DNA from: Volvox africanus
Taxonomy: Eukaryota; Chlorophyta; Chlorophyceae; Chlamydomonadales; Volvocaceae
Assembly: GCA_030268105.1 (NCBI GenBank)
Contig: BSDZ01000008.1
Location: 744,001 to 808,000 of the forward strand
Length of the DNA stretch: 64,000 nucleotides
Direction: 5' to 3'
Made by a program: the position numbers and the translations under genes. The notes below the pieces were generated by a model that saw nothing but the letters and a program-made list of their open reading frames with translations, searched no databases and was not told the DNA's origin. Below, in pieces: positions 1-21,010 of the stretch; position 1 is the first letter of the stretch; each line of letters starts with the position of its first letter.

Positions 1-113
1 CCATCCCCATGTCATAATCATCAGCAGGCTTCTGACGACGCCACCATTGTGGCAGCCCCAGTGGCAGCGCCAGTAATGCCACTATGTTGTGGTAGAGCTG
101 CAGTAATTGATGA

Positions 114-992
114 CAAGCTGCAGGTACCAGCAGACAGCCAGACATCATCAGCAACATCCGTACCACCAGGAGCAACAGCAAGTCAGCCGTGGCTGTGGTG
201 GATGCTGTGCCGGCTGGTACCCTCCAGCAGCAGCCTGTCGACAACAGTACATTGTTAATCAAAGCTCATTACAGGACAGCTGCTGCAGCACTTATTATCA
301 GCTCGTCAACAATTTGCAGCTCACCAGCAGGACAGGCAGCAGCGGTGGCAGCTACAGCAGTGACGGCAGCAGCTGGTTTTGCAATCGCACCTGATGAGGA
401 CGCAGCGGCTCCTGCATTATTTTTTGCTGCTCCTGCAGCTGCTGCAGCCTTGATGTCGGTTGCTCGGCCTGCAGCAGACGTGGCTCGGTCGAAACCTTTC
501 ACGACTATGCAAGTGGCAGACACTCCTTTCAACATGGACACCAAAATTGCAATCCCCAGCATATCATCAGAAAGCCCCGCCCGTATGGGTGCTGCCACGC
601 GCGTCGAAAACCCTACAGAAGTTATACGTAGTGCACCTCATCATAGACTACAATACGTCGATCGACTGATCCGTGACAGGCTAGGGCGACCGAAGGAAAC
701 CCCCAGAGTTCAAAATGTCAAGCAGATGTCCGACGACTGCAGTGATGGTGAATATCACCATTACAACAGTAGTCGCCACAATGTACCACCCCTTATCATC
801 AGCCTGCAGGATGCCAAAGTTCCTACTGGCCACCCGCCGATCGAGGTTAGTGGTTGTGGTCTATTTCCCACTTCGCTTTCCAGCTCTGTTACTGGCATAC
901 GGCATCAATTAATCGAAGAGCATGGCAACAGTAGTGAATGCATGCATGGCGAGGGCATTGATGGACGTGAGGCATTGGAGTCGCAGTGGTGA
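114..992 (+). CDS. Possible 3'-terminal exon of an unrecognised gene
   Basis: This frame is open for 293 codons and ends at a TGA at 990-992. It has no convincing ATG near its start; the first usable codon is GTG at 189, and a tgcag acceptor lies at about 118-122, so it would have to be an internal or terminal exon of a gene beginning before the window. The first part is Ala/Ser/Gln-rich. The second part (roughly codons 150-260) has a mixed composition with charged and hydrophobic residues, for example VDRLIRDRLGRPKETP, which looks coding. I recognise no domain. It could equally be a chance opening in CAG-rich DNA. Confidence 0.35.
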   Translation, partial: QAAGTSRQPDIISNIRTTRSNSKSAVAVVDAVPAGTLQQQPVDNSTLLIKAHYRTAAAALIISSSTICSSPAGQAAAVAATAVTAAAGFAIAPDEDAAAPALFFAAPAAAAALMSVARPAADVARSKPFTTMQVADTPFNMDTKIAIPSISSESPARMGAATRVENPTEVIRSAPHHRLQYVDRLIRDRLGRPKETPRVQNVKQMSDDCSDGEYHHYNSSRHNVPPLIISLQDAKVPTGHPPIEVSGCGLFPTSLSSSVTGIRHQLIEEHGNSSECMHGEGIDGREALESQW

Positions 993-1584
993 GGGTGGAG
1001 GAGGCAGTGGAGACGTAAGGGCAGGAGCCTATGTGTAGGCAATGCTCAATGGGATAGAATCAACAAGGCAAATGCGGAGGAGGAGGCATCATAGTAGTGA
1101 CGGCTGGGGTGGAAGAGGCAGCTGGGATGTTGGAGGATACGGTGGTGGTGGAGTTTGGGGATTCGGCGGCGGAGGGGGCTGAAGCTGAGGCGGAGTTGGA
1201 GGATATGGTGGCTGAGGTGGGGCGGTTTGGGAAGGCGGTGGCGGAGGTGGCTGGGATGGCAGCGGCAGTGGTTGAGGTCATGGTGGAGCTTGGGGAGGCA
1301 GTTGGTGTGGTTTAGCTGGGTGGCGACGTAGGCGATGGTTGAGGAGTGATAGGGAAGGTAGCGGCAGCTGAGGAAAGCTGCTTGAAAGGGGGCAGCAGGG
1401 TTGGTAATGGTGGAGGCGGCGACGGTGGAGGAGTTGCATGCGTGATGGCGACAGCAACGGCTAGGGCTGGGCCGGGCGTACTACATTGGATGGTAGAAGT
1501 ATTATGTCACGCATCTTCCAAGCTAGTTACTTGAACACATGATGACACATTACCAACAGTACGGAAGGGTGAAAAATAATCATT
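993..1584. other. Purine-rich low-complexity DNA, no supported gene
   Basis: The stretch is GGN/GAG-rich on the + strand. A short + frame from ATG 1042 to TGA 1182 would encode a 46-residue Gly/Trp/Tyr-rich peptide of the kind seen at the ends of RNA-binding proteins. It is too short and too low in complexity to claim as a gene. Confidence 0.4.
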
Positions 1585-1683
1585 GTAGTAGTCGAGAACC
1601 GCAAAGTCCTCTCAAAACGATGCGAGGTTCATCCGCACCTTGATGTTGTGCTGGTGTGTAGGCCGTACATGTGCGACTAATAC
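1585..1683 (+). repeat. Cloverleaf-like 100-bp dispersed repeat, copy A
   Basis: It begins GTAGTAGT and ends ACTAATAC, so the ends can pair. Inside are the conserved GCAAAG loop region, a CGCACC block and CGTACATGT near the 3' end. It is the most diverged of five copies in this window (others at 11768, 12178, 16541, 18106). Confidence 0.8.
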
Positions 1684-2081
1684 ACCCTTCCCAATTCATC
1701 ACCAATTTCACCACCACCACCACCACCACCTCGAATTTTCCCGTCTCCATAGGACGAAGGGGAAGCGGAGGGTAACGGCGGCAGTGATGGTGACAACAGC
1801 GATGGCTCGTTAGCGGGCGATGCTGAGCCACGTCCTGGACCAGCAGTGGAGTCGGTAGGAGGGCTACTGCTGTGGCGCAGCGGCGCAGGAGGGAATAAGG
1901 GCCTAAGATCCAAGAGATATGTACAACAAAATAAAGAAGCTTCCCCCTTCCCCTATGGCATCAAACCCTGTTAATGCACGCACCAACATATGCGGTCGCG
2001 GTACCTTTAACTTCATGTTTTGCATGTAGTTATTGAGGGTCCCCCCGTGCATTCATCTAGCTAGGCTGTATGTACTTACGC

Positions 2082-2201
2082 CCTGCCAACCATTGGCTGG
2101 CCTAATTAAGGGCTACTTAAGTCAGGTTAAGTCTAACCAATAAGCTTAACTAGGTCTGACTGGCCTGTCAGAGCCAATTAGCCAAGCCTGTGGTTGGCAG
2201 G
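2082..2201. mobile_element. Short inverted-repeat element (MITE), copy 1
   Basis: This 120-bp segment has terminal inverted repeats CCTGCCAACCA / TGGTTGGCAGG. A second copy lies in the opposite orientation at 11621-11766. Both share internal blocks such as GTCTGACTGGCCTGTCAGAG and its reverse complement. It has no coding capacity, so it would be a non-autonomous DNA element. Confidence 0.75.
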
Positions 2202-3202
2202 GACGGTTTACTGTTAGCCAGACATTATTACCGTTTGGCAGACATGATTACAGAGATATACCTTGAGATGTAGACTATCCGACATTGGGAAGCCTGACGC
2301 TGTCACGAAAAAGTAATCGTTGCATAGTGTCCGATAGTTGTAAGATGACTTAATTGTTCGCTCCGGAGTTGGCACAAATACTCGCGCGTATAGCAGTACA
2401 GATTGGACGAGCGCGGGTCGATAACGTACTGCCTAGTACAACTACAACAAAACAATTGTTGCTAGAACGGATCGCTATAGATCCCAACCATTTATAATAA
2501 TATAACACACTATCAGATCTGTAATAGCCTTTTATAAACATGGTATAGATAGTTAGGAAAAGAGTCTTCAGTGAGGCCGGAAGGTTTGTCGACGCGGCGT
2601 TTCTCGCTCGACCCACAGCCGTATTACGTACAGCGCACGCGGTTGATGCCAACGTGCGATTGGTTTTCTCCTTTCCTAACAACATCCGTTAAGCCACTTT
2701 GCGTGCGTCAGATAGGCCCTAAAGCAAGGTTGTTTGGACCACCCGATTAGGTAATGGACGGTTCGTCCCGTTAGCATGGACGGTTCGTCCCGTTAAAACT
2801 GGCCAAGTACCTGGCTCGCTGTTTGTTCGTGGCCCAAGCCACCACTAAGTATCACTCCATCATGCATTCAATGGAAACCGCAACATCCATCATTTGAGTA
2901 CAGGTCATCATTAACCGTGTAAAAATCCGTTTACGCCATACTGCCCGTCCTCAAGGCAGAGGTACGTATTACGTATACGTACGTTCAGAGTTACCTGCTC
3001 AGCATGTCTCCTCGTTAGATACATACATATAGCTGATCACAGCGCGTCGCGAGTCATTAAGTTTATCATAAAAGAAGTCCCCGGGAGGAAAACCTGTGCT
3101 CCATCATCCTCCCCACTCACAAAAGGTTTGCGTACGTACAGATTATTATAGACACCCACTTGCCGTACGTCGCCAATAACTAGGCCTCTTGCTGTCGGAT
3201 TG

Positions 3203-3233
<31 letters not shown>
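3203..3233. repeat. (CAT)n microsatellite
   Basis: About ten CAT units in tandem. Confidence 0.95.
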
Positions 3234-5716
3234 TGAACTACTGAGTCCACTGCATGCATCGTTATCCATTGATAAAGTGTGAAGCTTCCGGCGCGTTTGT
3301 GACTGATGATGAACGAAAGAATAATGTACTGACCTTAAGCCTGCTAACAAGTAAGACTTGGGCTTCGCTAGCCGTAATACCAGCGAGCGGGCAGTATCAG
3401 CCTTGCTTGGCTAGGAATAGTTTTCACGCAGTCCCAATGAAGTTCCCTTTTGCGACGTTTGTGTTGTGAATGAGAATATTGTCGTTCCACAAGCACGGGT
3501 CGTCGGTCCGTAGCATCGCGAACAAGTACATGCATGCGTTTGAATCCTATTCATGAAGAGATTTTTCCCAGCCCGCAGCAGCAGCAGCAGAAAAAAGGAC
3601 AAAGTTAAGGACGCGTAGTGCCGCGCGTATGTACTGCGTACGATAGGCGCTTTGTATCTTTCGTTTTCGTTGGTACTACTGCGTGTAAGCATCACATGCA
3701 ACTATATATTGCAGCATACACTTGTAAATGCATCATGTCGTTCATTCATTCGGGTAATAAAAAGACGGCATCAGCAGCCAGTAAAATTCATACCAAAACC
3801 AGCCAGGGCTCTTGAAGTTCTCTTCAGCAGAATGAATGAATTCCAAACATAACAAAACTTCAGTCCAAATTATATTGCCTTTCTTAGTATGAAGTACAAT
3901 TTTCACACACGGTTTAATAAGACATCACACCACATAACTTGTTTAGGCTCGCTTCAAACATTCTCAACGAAAACAAATCGTCATGTGGTCATCCCTCAAA
4001 GATGCCAAAAGTCCTCTAATATTAATATTGATAGATAATTTTTGTAAATGCTTTTAGAGAACTAATGAACATTAGTGCAATTGTGATGATTATCCAAACT
4101 CCCTAACTTTCACACATGATACGGACACGTACTCCTACTTCAAACAAATTCCTATGTAATCTTATTTGAAGTTTCAATATTATTTAACAACTATAATATC
4201 TTTTATCTAGTGCTCGGGAGGCTTTGGAACTTGTACATTATGACAGAACATATATACAGATCGTAGTGGCGGGCCTACCATCGAGCCGCAGTACTCAGAT
4301 GGCTCCAAAATAAAGTCTTAGTGCTCATGCGTAACTCCAGCGACAGGGCTACAAATAGGAAAAACCCTGCAGCAATGTCAGTTTTGATAGTTCGTTATTA
4401 AATAATAGAAGTACGGGATACTTTCTTACTCCTGGTGGCTCCAAACGGGGCAATTGTACACACCCCTGGAGCGGCGGGTAAAACCGGAGGGCTATAACAA
4501 GTCTTGGTTGGGGCAGCAGGGCACAGGGACACAGTTATGGACATGTTCATATTAGTGTTCCGTATTAGCGTTATTACATTCCACGTTTGCAAACAAGCCG
4601 GCATCCATAATGAGCAAAGAGCCGTAATGCACCAGTTACAAAACAGTACCGGCACACATGCATACAATTCACCTGCATTCGCTGTGTATGTATGAAATAG
4701 AGGAGCTGGTGTGATCCTCGCTCGTACATTAGATAGTACAGGCGTGATATTACTACTGTGAACCTTTGTTAAGCATCTTATCAACTTAATTATTTTCATT
4801 CAATGTGATATAATAAATAATGCGCTTTCCATATATATCTCGCCCGATCTTTCGGCGTTGTCCATCATCAAGCATTTGCATATTCATACCAACCAATGCA
4901 AGCAAAGTTGTTTCCATCCCCGCGCTGACAGTTTTAGACTCTGACTTACTTACAACATTCCTAGGCATTTTTCGCAACCCAGTTGCCCTGGGTTGACCTC
5001 GTTTCGTTCATCAGGATTTACTTGTCTACAAATTGCGAGCGTTCCATCCTGCACGCCCTATGAGCCTCTCTTCTCACATATTACTTCATTAAATTATAGT
5101 AATAAAAAGAAAATTTCAGGGCAGTTTTCTTTGCGTATTCGTTTGATGCACCTAACGATTTCAGTTCCTATCGAATCGATTGATTGTTGGCGACACGCAC
5201 CCGGTAATTGATGTCGTATATCAGCGGGCGGGCACCGGACGTACCTGAATATAATGCGGACAAATTTGGATGTTTCTTGAAGCTTTATATAATGATGGAC
5301 TGAGATTCCTGGCTCGCACGGGCCCTACCTTCTTAATACGGCCTCATCAAGTTTTGTATAACCATGCATGCATGCATTACTTATGTAAAACCTAGCTATT
5401 AAAGTGGAACCCGTTAGATGATGATTGCAGTTAAAGCTATATGATGTATTGGATTAAGAGCTTCTGCACTCTCCCTGCATCCTCATCATCGTCCATTGTG
5501 TCGCCGTCCTCTGAGACCTTTTAGAAAGCCTGGAAAGTTACACCAATTAATGCAGGTGAGACTCAACATTTAACGTCTGTCGATTATGAGGTGAGCGTGT
5601 CTTAACGTTTATATCATAACGTCGTCGTCGCGCGCGCTGGAAAGGGCTCAAGGAGCTTTGCTGTTACTGAGCTTGAGATTGGTCACATTAAGAGCGCTAC
5701 CTACTCAGAACTTTTT

Positions 5717-5968
5717 ATGAACCATTTCTCAGCTTATGTGCACTTATGGGTGCAACCCGCGGCAAACCGTTTAGATCTGATTTTACGCTGTCATCATTCG
5801 GTCGGTAGCCGTAGGGTTCGTCCTAATTTCAGACGACCAGTTCGAATGCATGACATTGTGTTTTTCAAGATGATTATCCAAATGCTTAAAGGTCTTGGTT
5901 TTCGTTCTGCAGGTAAAACTACCCGTTTTAACTTTGGAAATAGTTTTTTGTATTTGGTCGGTAGGTAA
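5717..5968 (+). CDS. Unrecognised 83-codon reading frame
   Basis: ATG at 5717, stop TAA at 5966-5968; the frame is open upstream for some 30 more codons. The product is basic, with aromatic and Arg-rich runs (for example PNFRRPVRM and LGFRSAGKTTRF). The composition is not the Ala/Ser-rich style of the nuclear genes here, and the DNA is more AT-rich. It might be an organelle- or bacterium-derived fragment, or an upstream exon of the kinase gene that follows. I do not recognise the family and assign no function. Confidence 0.3.
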   Translation: MNHFSAYVHLWVQPAANRLDLILRCHHSVGSRRVRPNFRRPVRMHDIVFFKMIIQMLKGLGFRSAGKTTRFNFGNSFLYLVGR

Positions 5969-6321
5969 AAATTATATTCCTTGGAAGCAACACTGAATAC
6001 ATTCCCTCCGCTGTTTGAAGATTACCGCATGTACTATTCCTAAATGGATCATCATCAATACTATTCTTGCTTGGGTCGCGATAGATTGTATCATGTCACG
6101 CCGGAGGACTGCCAGCCTGCATGCTGGGTCAGGAATAAGCAATTCCTAAGCTATTGAAATCCATTTCATTAGACATCGCCCATTTGAAGCCTTTGCGTCA
6201 GCCAACTAGGAAACGCGCTGTCTTACCGGCAAGAATCCATAGCACATCATTCTTCTTTTTGACCCACACTACTAAGCAGCTAGCTGCTGCTGCTCCCCCC
6301 GCATTTCTTCACGTGCCGCAG

Positions 6322-14878
<8,557 letters not shown>

Positions 14879-16540
14879 GGAAACGAAGATGACAAGTTGA
14901 ATGATGATGAGCCTCTTGAGAATGATCGATACATGTACAACAACCGGAGAAAGATGAAAGAAGCAAGTAATACCATGAGGGCAGGGCGCTTTCCTTTCAA
15001 GCAGACCAGGAACTACCTGATGACAACAGCCAACGCTGCATTATTGTGTGTATTTATAATATCTGGTTCTTGGCATCATTATTGTGACACTACACTAATT
15101 CACCAGTAGCAGCCAGCTGGAGCGATCGAGCACTATTATTCTTGTAGTTGTCGACGGCCTGCAACAGCCTAATATAAGGACGATGAATCAATTGTATGTA
15201 CGATTGGAGTCATCAGGACGACGGCGGCCGGATGGTTGAACAATGACTGCATGACCTCGCAACGTATGATCCCAATCGGCGCGCAGCGTGCGAACAACCG
15301 CACCAACGCCGGTACGTTGCATCTTTGTCTGCTGCTGCTGCTGCTGCTGCTGCTACTCACGGTGCATGATATGCAAGCAGAGCACCCTAGCTAACTCACG
15401 GGATCTTACGGGATTTCCTACATACATGTATACAACAGCGGCCATCGGTGCTTAGCAAGATAGGCGTTCGTTGATGTATGTGTGTATTTATGTCATATAT
15501 TAACATCTATCCGTATAATAAGTGTTTATCTACAATTATCGGTGTGACAATCTGGTGGTTTGAACGGAGCGGCGGCCAGAGTTATGTTTGAGCCAATCCA
15601 GGTGAGAGGGGATCCGACTTCGCTAGCTAGCGCGCGACGTACCCACATTTATTTGTGACACGCCGTGCGTTGGCTTTACTATTATATCTTCCATTCGCTG
15701 GCAGCAGCAGCAGCGGACATACGTCCGGGCGTCGGGCCCAGCCATCTGCTGCTGCCTGCTGCTTGCGTCATTTGGTTCTATCTATACATACAGCATGCAT
15801 GCCAGAAATGTCAGAGCGAGGTAATTTCGTGATATGAATGAATCTATCCATTATTCCAGCAGCCAACTCGCCTGTCTTCATGCTTGAGCGAGTTTCACCA
15901 CGCGTGCATGCATGTGCGTATGTGCTTGCTAGATTATTGTTTGCTTGCTATCGCCTACGTACGTAAAGCTTAGTGCGTGCCTGCTATCAGCGCTTGTTCT
16001 ATTTATTTACATTTCACCACACGGCGCATAGTACGGCACGCCCTGCCCCGCCCAAGGGTATGCATCATGACTTGCTTGTAGGGTTTGCTGAGTATTAGTT
16101 CTTATGCTCGGCTGTTTGTATATACCAGAGATTCTACATTTGTAGAAAATGTAAGACGATCGTGTGCGTCAGTTAAGACATGCATGCATGCATCCAATTA
16201 GATCAAGTGCAGATAGCTAGACTACTCGGCGGGTCAACCTATTTAGCTAGCGAGTGACCTCACACTGGCCAAGACCTTACTAATTTGTGATGTTTATTAA
16301 GATTCGTGATGATGATGTAGATATCCATTCATCTGTCACACCGTCCGTCCGTCCGTCCATGAGTCACGAGCGACGACGGCGGGTGGCCTTTGATTTAGGG
16401 AGTGATGAAACAAAAGACCTGACGAGCGATCGCATTGGATTATTAGTTAATGATGGTGTATATGTATTAGGTGTTAAGCTGTGCCTGGGCGACGTGCCCT
16501 GGTAGGGTCAGCACCGGGGTCCCTTACAGGGCCGAACCTC

Positions 16541-16639
16541 TAGTAGTTGAGAGCCGCAAACGTCTCTCTACATGCTGACAGGGTGCTTCTGCACCTTTAT
16601 ATTGTGCTGTTGTGTGGGTCGTACATGTACGACTACTAC
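16541..16639 (+). repeat. Cloverleaf-like 100-bp dispersed repeat, copy D
   Basis: It begins TAGTAGTTGAGAGCCGC, has the GGTGC-TTCT-GCACC hairpin and ends CGACTACTAC. Confidence 0.9.
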
Positions 16640-18105
16640 AGAACCACTGCGCAGGCAAGGGGGGGATTCATGTATGGCCTCTTAGGCTTTTTATGTATGC
16701 ATGTATGTCCTGTATGTGCCGTACATGCACTGTACATTACTACTACATACAGTTCTCAGACGGCAGCATAAATATTCATCAGCTGGTGACCCGGATGCGC
16801 AGTGTGTGTTTGTAAAACGAAAGGGTGTTACACTACTTTTTGCGTCTCGCATTCGCCGGGTGCTGGATGCCGACGGAAGATAGACTGAATGCGTGGCGAG
16901 ATAAAGCGAGCGCGGATGGAGTGCATGTGTAGTCATCATCAGGGAAATTAATTCCTTGCTTGCTGTTAAGAGAGGCAACGACGGAGCTGCATGCGGCGGA
17001 TATGTATGACATGAAAGAAGCATATATATGAAGTACGTAGGTAGCACCGACATTCAGGTGCGTGCTGCTGGATGGAGGCAGACGGCTGCCAAAGTTGAGC
17101 AAGCGGGCCAAGGTATGCAAGCGTAGAGTAGGTGCTGCATGGATGGGATTTCTATTCGTCTACGCTGGCACTAGCCAGTTGTTTAGGATATCTGAACAGT
17201 TGCCCATCGGGCCTTTGCCGTAGCATAGGTGGAAATGCGTGAGAAATTGACAGCATTCAGGTTCTCTTGCTTTGCCTGCTGCTAGCTTTTAAACGCACTT
17301 ATATGGTCAAGGTATGATTATTAAGGTGTAATTAAGAGGCAAGTGGACTTTGTAAGGATGCATCCTTTCATAGCATGGTGCAAATGAACATGATGCTACT
17401 TCATGAATATTGGATAGATGTACGAGAGCATACGACGTACGGCCAAAAGCTTCAAAGAGATTCTTTCTTGTTTTTTATCGGTCGATGGGTAGCGAAGGCT
17501 ACCTACTGCGTGCGTGAGGATGGAATGTAGCGCACGTCGCCATGTATGCCGCCTGCTGCGTGCATCAAGCAAGGTATGTTCTGGCAGATCGATGGGGACG
17601 GGACGTTGATACAAAGGATTTTCATATGCAATTTCTATATGATTTGTTCATTGTTTATGCATGTCTGTGGTTAGCTGGTCGACCGCATGCGCATCGAGCG
17701 ATGTATGTACAGCTCCATCGGTTTCATACATGCAATGTTCCGTCCTGGCTGCTGGCTGGAGGGCCAGATAGACGTACCTTGTTATTATTAGCCGTACGTA
17801 CCATGTACTTTACTGTACGACAGTGAAGTATGTATTTACTATACTACGAGTTCGTGGTACATTATTTATTTGGCTGATGGAACATTCAATCGTAACTTGC
17901 TCGTTATCGATATCAGGGAAAGAAATATCTTTAGCGTTGTTATATGGATGGATAGACAAATGGATAGACAAATATGGGCAAACGCTCATGTATGCGTCCA
18001 TCTTTCGATCAACCGGTCGATTCCCCTTATTGGGGCGCCGTTCCGGTAGTATCCTGATTAGATTGCTTGTCTACAGCGGGTTGTATCCGGGATGAACCGA
18101 GAGTT

Positions 18106-18205
18106 TAGTAGTTGAAAGCCGCAAAGGCCTCTCGAGATGCTGACAGGGTGCTTCTGCACCTTGATATTATGCTTGGTGTGTGGGCCGTACATGTATGACT
18201 ATTAC
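18106..18205 (+). repeat. Cloverleaf-like 100-bp dispersed repeat, copy E
   Basis: It begins TAGTAGTTGAAAGCCGC, has the GGTGC-TTCT-GCACC hairpin and ends TGACTATTAC. Confidence 0.9.
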
Positions 18206-19110
18206 AAAGAGTCTATGCATGATCAGCATATGACGAACAAAGACATTCAGACTTATATATCAACTAAATACGTATGTACTCGATGGAGCTGACTGGTACT
18301 TGCTTTACCATTACTGATTCCGTTCCAACGTTTTGAGGAACCGAGCGAGGACCTGAAAGAGAAATAAGCTGGCTAGTTGTATGTTCTAAGCCTGCTTGGT
18401 CTGTATGTTCATCGAGTATTTTGCTCTCTTACGTATATCGTTAACATTGGTAACTAACATGCATCTATCACGTCCGATGGTCGAACGATCGACAGATCCA
18501 AGGATATTATACAAGTATTCGACCCGTTTAGCAGGCCCTCCCTCCGGTGTTTGTCCTTGCACGCAGGACAAGGCACCCATAGTGTAACTCACGACTTTTT
18601 CGGTGCATTCCGTCCGTTAAATTAGACATGTGTTACTTGTAAGAGTAGATATTTTAAGGATTGTTGACTGCAGCAGGTTTATAAGTTGCAGGCATGTGAA
18701 TGAGAAACAAAGGCGCGGAAGACAAACGGGCCTTGCGTGTGGCGATTCGGTCACACCGTTTGTAGTTTGGCTAGCTTAGCAAGTGTACGTGTATGCAAAT
18801 TTCTATTGCACGGAGCGAGTATAAATATAAGCTATCGGGTAGGTACGGAACACGAAATCATATCAAGCATTTTCGAGCCTGTGAATGCGTTCGCAGTTCC
18901 GTATGAGAGTACTCGTCAACTTCGTCCAATGGCGAATGGTTCGTTCGTTAACGGCTAGATAGATTGGGTAACGAAATTTGAATGGCGGGCGAAGTACTCT
19001 GAAGGATGTCAAATGTATCAATAAAACATAGTTATAGATAGACGTTGATCGATAGACGTTGATAGGTATACATCGATAGAAAGGTACGTAGGTAGGTAGA
19101 TGGATAGGTA

Positions 19111-19173
19111 GGTAGATTCCTGTAGGTTCGTAACCTTTACTGGTTAAAGGTTACCAACCTACAGGAATCTACC
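19111..19173. repeat. 63-bp near-perfect foldback hairpin
   Basis: The arms (19111-19139 and 19145-19173) are 29 bp with one mismatch; the loop is 5 nt. It begins GGTAGATTCCTGTAGG and ends with its reverse complement. It sits beside GATAGACGTTGAT-type tandem units. Confidence 0.85.
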
Positions 19174-19215
19174 AACAAGAATCTATCTTGCCCGTAAAGT
19201 CTGACTGAACCCCTT

Positions 19216-19317
19216 ATTGTATCTCTGTGTTAATATCCGCCAAACATTTTAGGCCCGGAAGATGTCCAATTTCCTGATCATCCCGGATATGAGCCTTAGA
19301 TATCCCAGGATACTATA
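19216..19317 (+). repeat. 100-bp dispersed repeat family 2, copy 3
   Basis: It shares TTGTATCTCTGTGT, AGGCCCGGAAGATGTCC and CCCAGGATACTATAC blocks with the other copies. Confidence 0.75.
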
Positions 19318-20127
19318 CCCCTATCCTTGTACGTTGTACATATGGACATACCAAGTTATGTTATCAGCTGTAGTGCTCTTATCGCTGTCCTGGTGACGAT
19401 AGAAGTGGCCGTATTCAAAGCCGTACACACCGAGGCGCTGCTTATTCCACGTACCAAGGGTGAAGAACTGTTCTTCTTAAAGCGTCACATTTTTGGCAGC
19501 ATCACAACGATCACATCGCACCCATATTTCTCGTGACAGTTTTCGGCCACGGCGGCAAGGAATGATGCGCGGTCGGAAACACGAGATTCAGTAATCCGTC
19601 CAGAGATATCTCGTACAAGCACTTCTGCGTCAATATTAAAGCTAAAACGTACGCTCACATTCATGGTAATGTCTTACTGCCTGTGACTATTTCCTGTCGT
19701 TGGCTATTTGCAGCTGTATGTAAATAATGTGAACACACGTTTCTTAGTGTCCAACAAATGAGATTGTTTATTGCTCTTAATAATATTTTATTATCAGTTT
19801 ATTGATGCTCGTGCTCACAATAGAAATAACATCAATACTATCATGTATGTATGTACGTATGTATGTATGTATGTATGTATGTTTGTTTGTTTGTTTGTTT
19901 GTTTGTATTATGGGCGTTACACTGTGGGCCACTCGCCCTCCAAAGACGAGCGCAGGGGAGGAGCCCGTGGCTTTGTCTGTCTGTCTTGCCACGTGCTCCC
20001 CCTCTCACTCGGGCCAGCGAAACCTCAGAGGCTCTCGCCTGGCCACTAACAGAGCACTGAGGGGCACCAAGAAACCACAGAAGGACCCAACGGAAACGGG
20101 GGACGACTAGCTGCTCAAAGGAAGGGG

Positions 20128-20951
20128 TGTTGTACCTCTCGTTCGCGTTTGCTCATAAGTATCTGCACGTCTGGAGACTATCGACACCGATGCGCGAGCA
20201 CTTGCAAGTACAGCAAGGCAAGCGAGAGCAAACAGAGACAGCGGAAGACTTCAAGACGAAGAGAGATATAACTTACGGTCTTACAGATCGGAATGATGCA
20301 ATGGACGAAATCGCCGTCAGCGCCGGAAGCAAGCAATCATCACGCGGCGGTGATTAGCGAAGTTCAGGCTTAGCTCGGGCTAAGTAGAGTATCGTATAGT
20401 AATAGTAATGTAGAACACACAAGTGTTCTACGGCATCGAATGTCTCGTCTAGCTTAGCCGTCCTCGCATCTGTTATACTCGCAGCATCGCAATGCCGTAC
20501 GATTCACATCAGGAGGCCGATCCTAGATGTGACAACCCTACTGCGTCTAGGCGATGTCTACGTATAACAACGTATAAGCCTTTCCGGCATTCGCATGATG
20601 CAAAGGTCCGGATAACGATATCCGGTTGCTGGGCATGTATCGCGACGAGTGCGGCGCTCTCAACGTGTGCTTAAATGAAGTAATATTATATCAGATAATA
20701 TTACTTATCGTTTTGTAGCACGAGCATAATGCGCACTTCAATGCTTCGGTTATTCATGCATGCTAGGCGGATTTGCCATGATGCGATGTCGCGATGGATA
20801 ATGACAACATGCCAGATGCATATATAAATGTATGCGAATACATTTATATCATGCAGATTCATTCATATGTAATGCGTTCATCACAAAAGCACTTCGCCTT
20901 GTAGGATCACATCGACCTACGCGTCGGCGGAAAACTAACCGTAGCACAACA
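20128..20951 (-). repeat. 3' LTR of the complete gypsy element
   Basis: 824 bp, matching 26775-27598 except for the C/T difference at 20784. Terminal TG...CA. It contains an internal palindromic AATATTATATCAGATAATATT segment and a 13-bp inverted repeat around TATATAAATGTATGCGAATAC. Confidence 0.97.
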
Positions 20952-20956
20952 ATTAT

Positions 20957-20966
20957 CCCCCCTCCC
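20957..20966 (-). promoter_or_regulatory. Polypurine tract of the gypsy element
   Basis: Read on the minus strand it is GGGAGGGGGG, five bases upstream of the 3' LTR. This is where plus-strand DNA synthesis would be primed. Confidence 0.8.
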
Positions 20967-21010
20967 GTATGCAGCGTCCTCGCTGCATCATACAGCATCG
21001 ACTGCAGGGG

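Larger units (their letters stand above)
1684..5639. other. Intergenic DNA, no supported gene
   Basis: No frame here looks like a conserved protein. The stretch contains a foldback MITE (2082-2201), a 23-bp tandem duplication carrying GGACGGTTCGTCC (about 2753-2797) and a CAT microsatellite (3203-3233). It is otherwise AT-rich sequence with only short frames. Confidence 0.5.
14879..19917. other. Intergenic DNA with small repeats, no supported gene
   Basis: It includes the kinase 3' untranslated region. No frame is convincing. It holds a CTG tract (about 15333-15355), two cloverleaf-like repeats (16541, 18106), a 63-bp foldback (19111-19173), a family-2 repeat (19216-19317) and a GTAT/GTTT tract (about 19842-19907). 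Confidence 0.5.
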
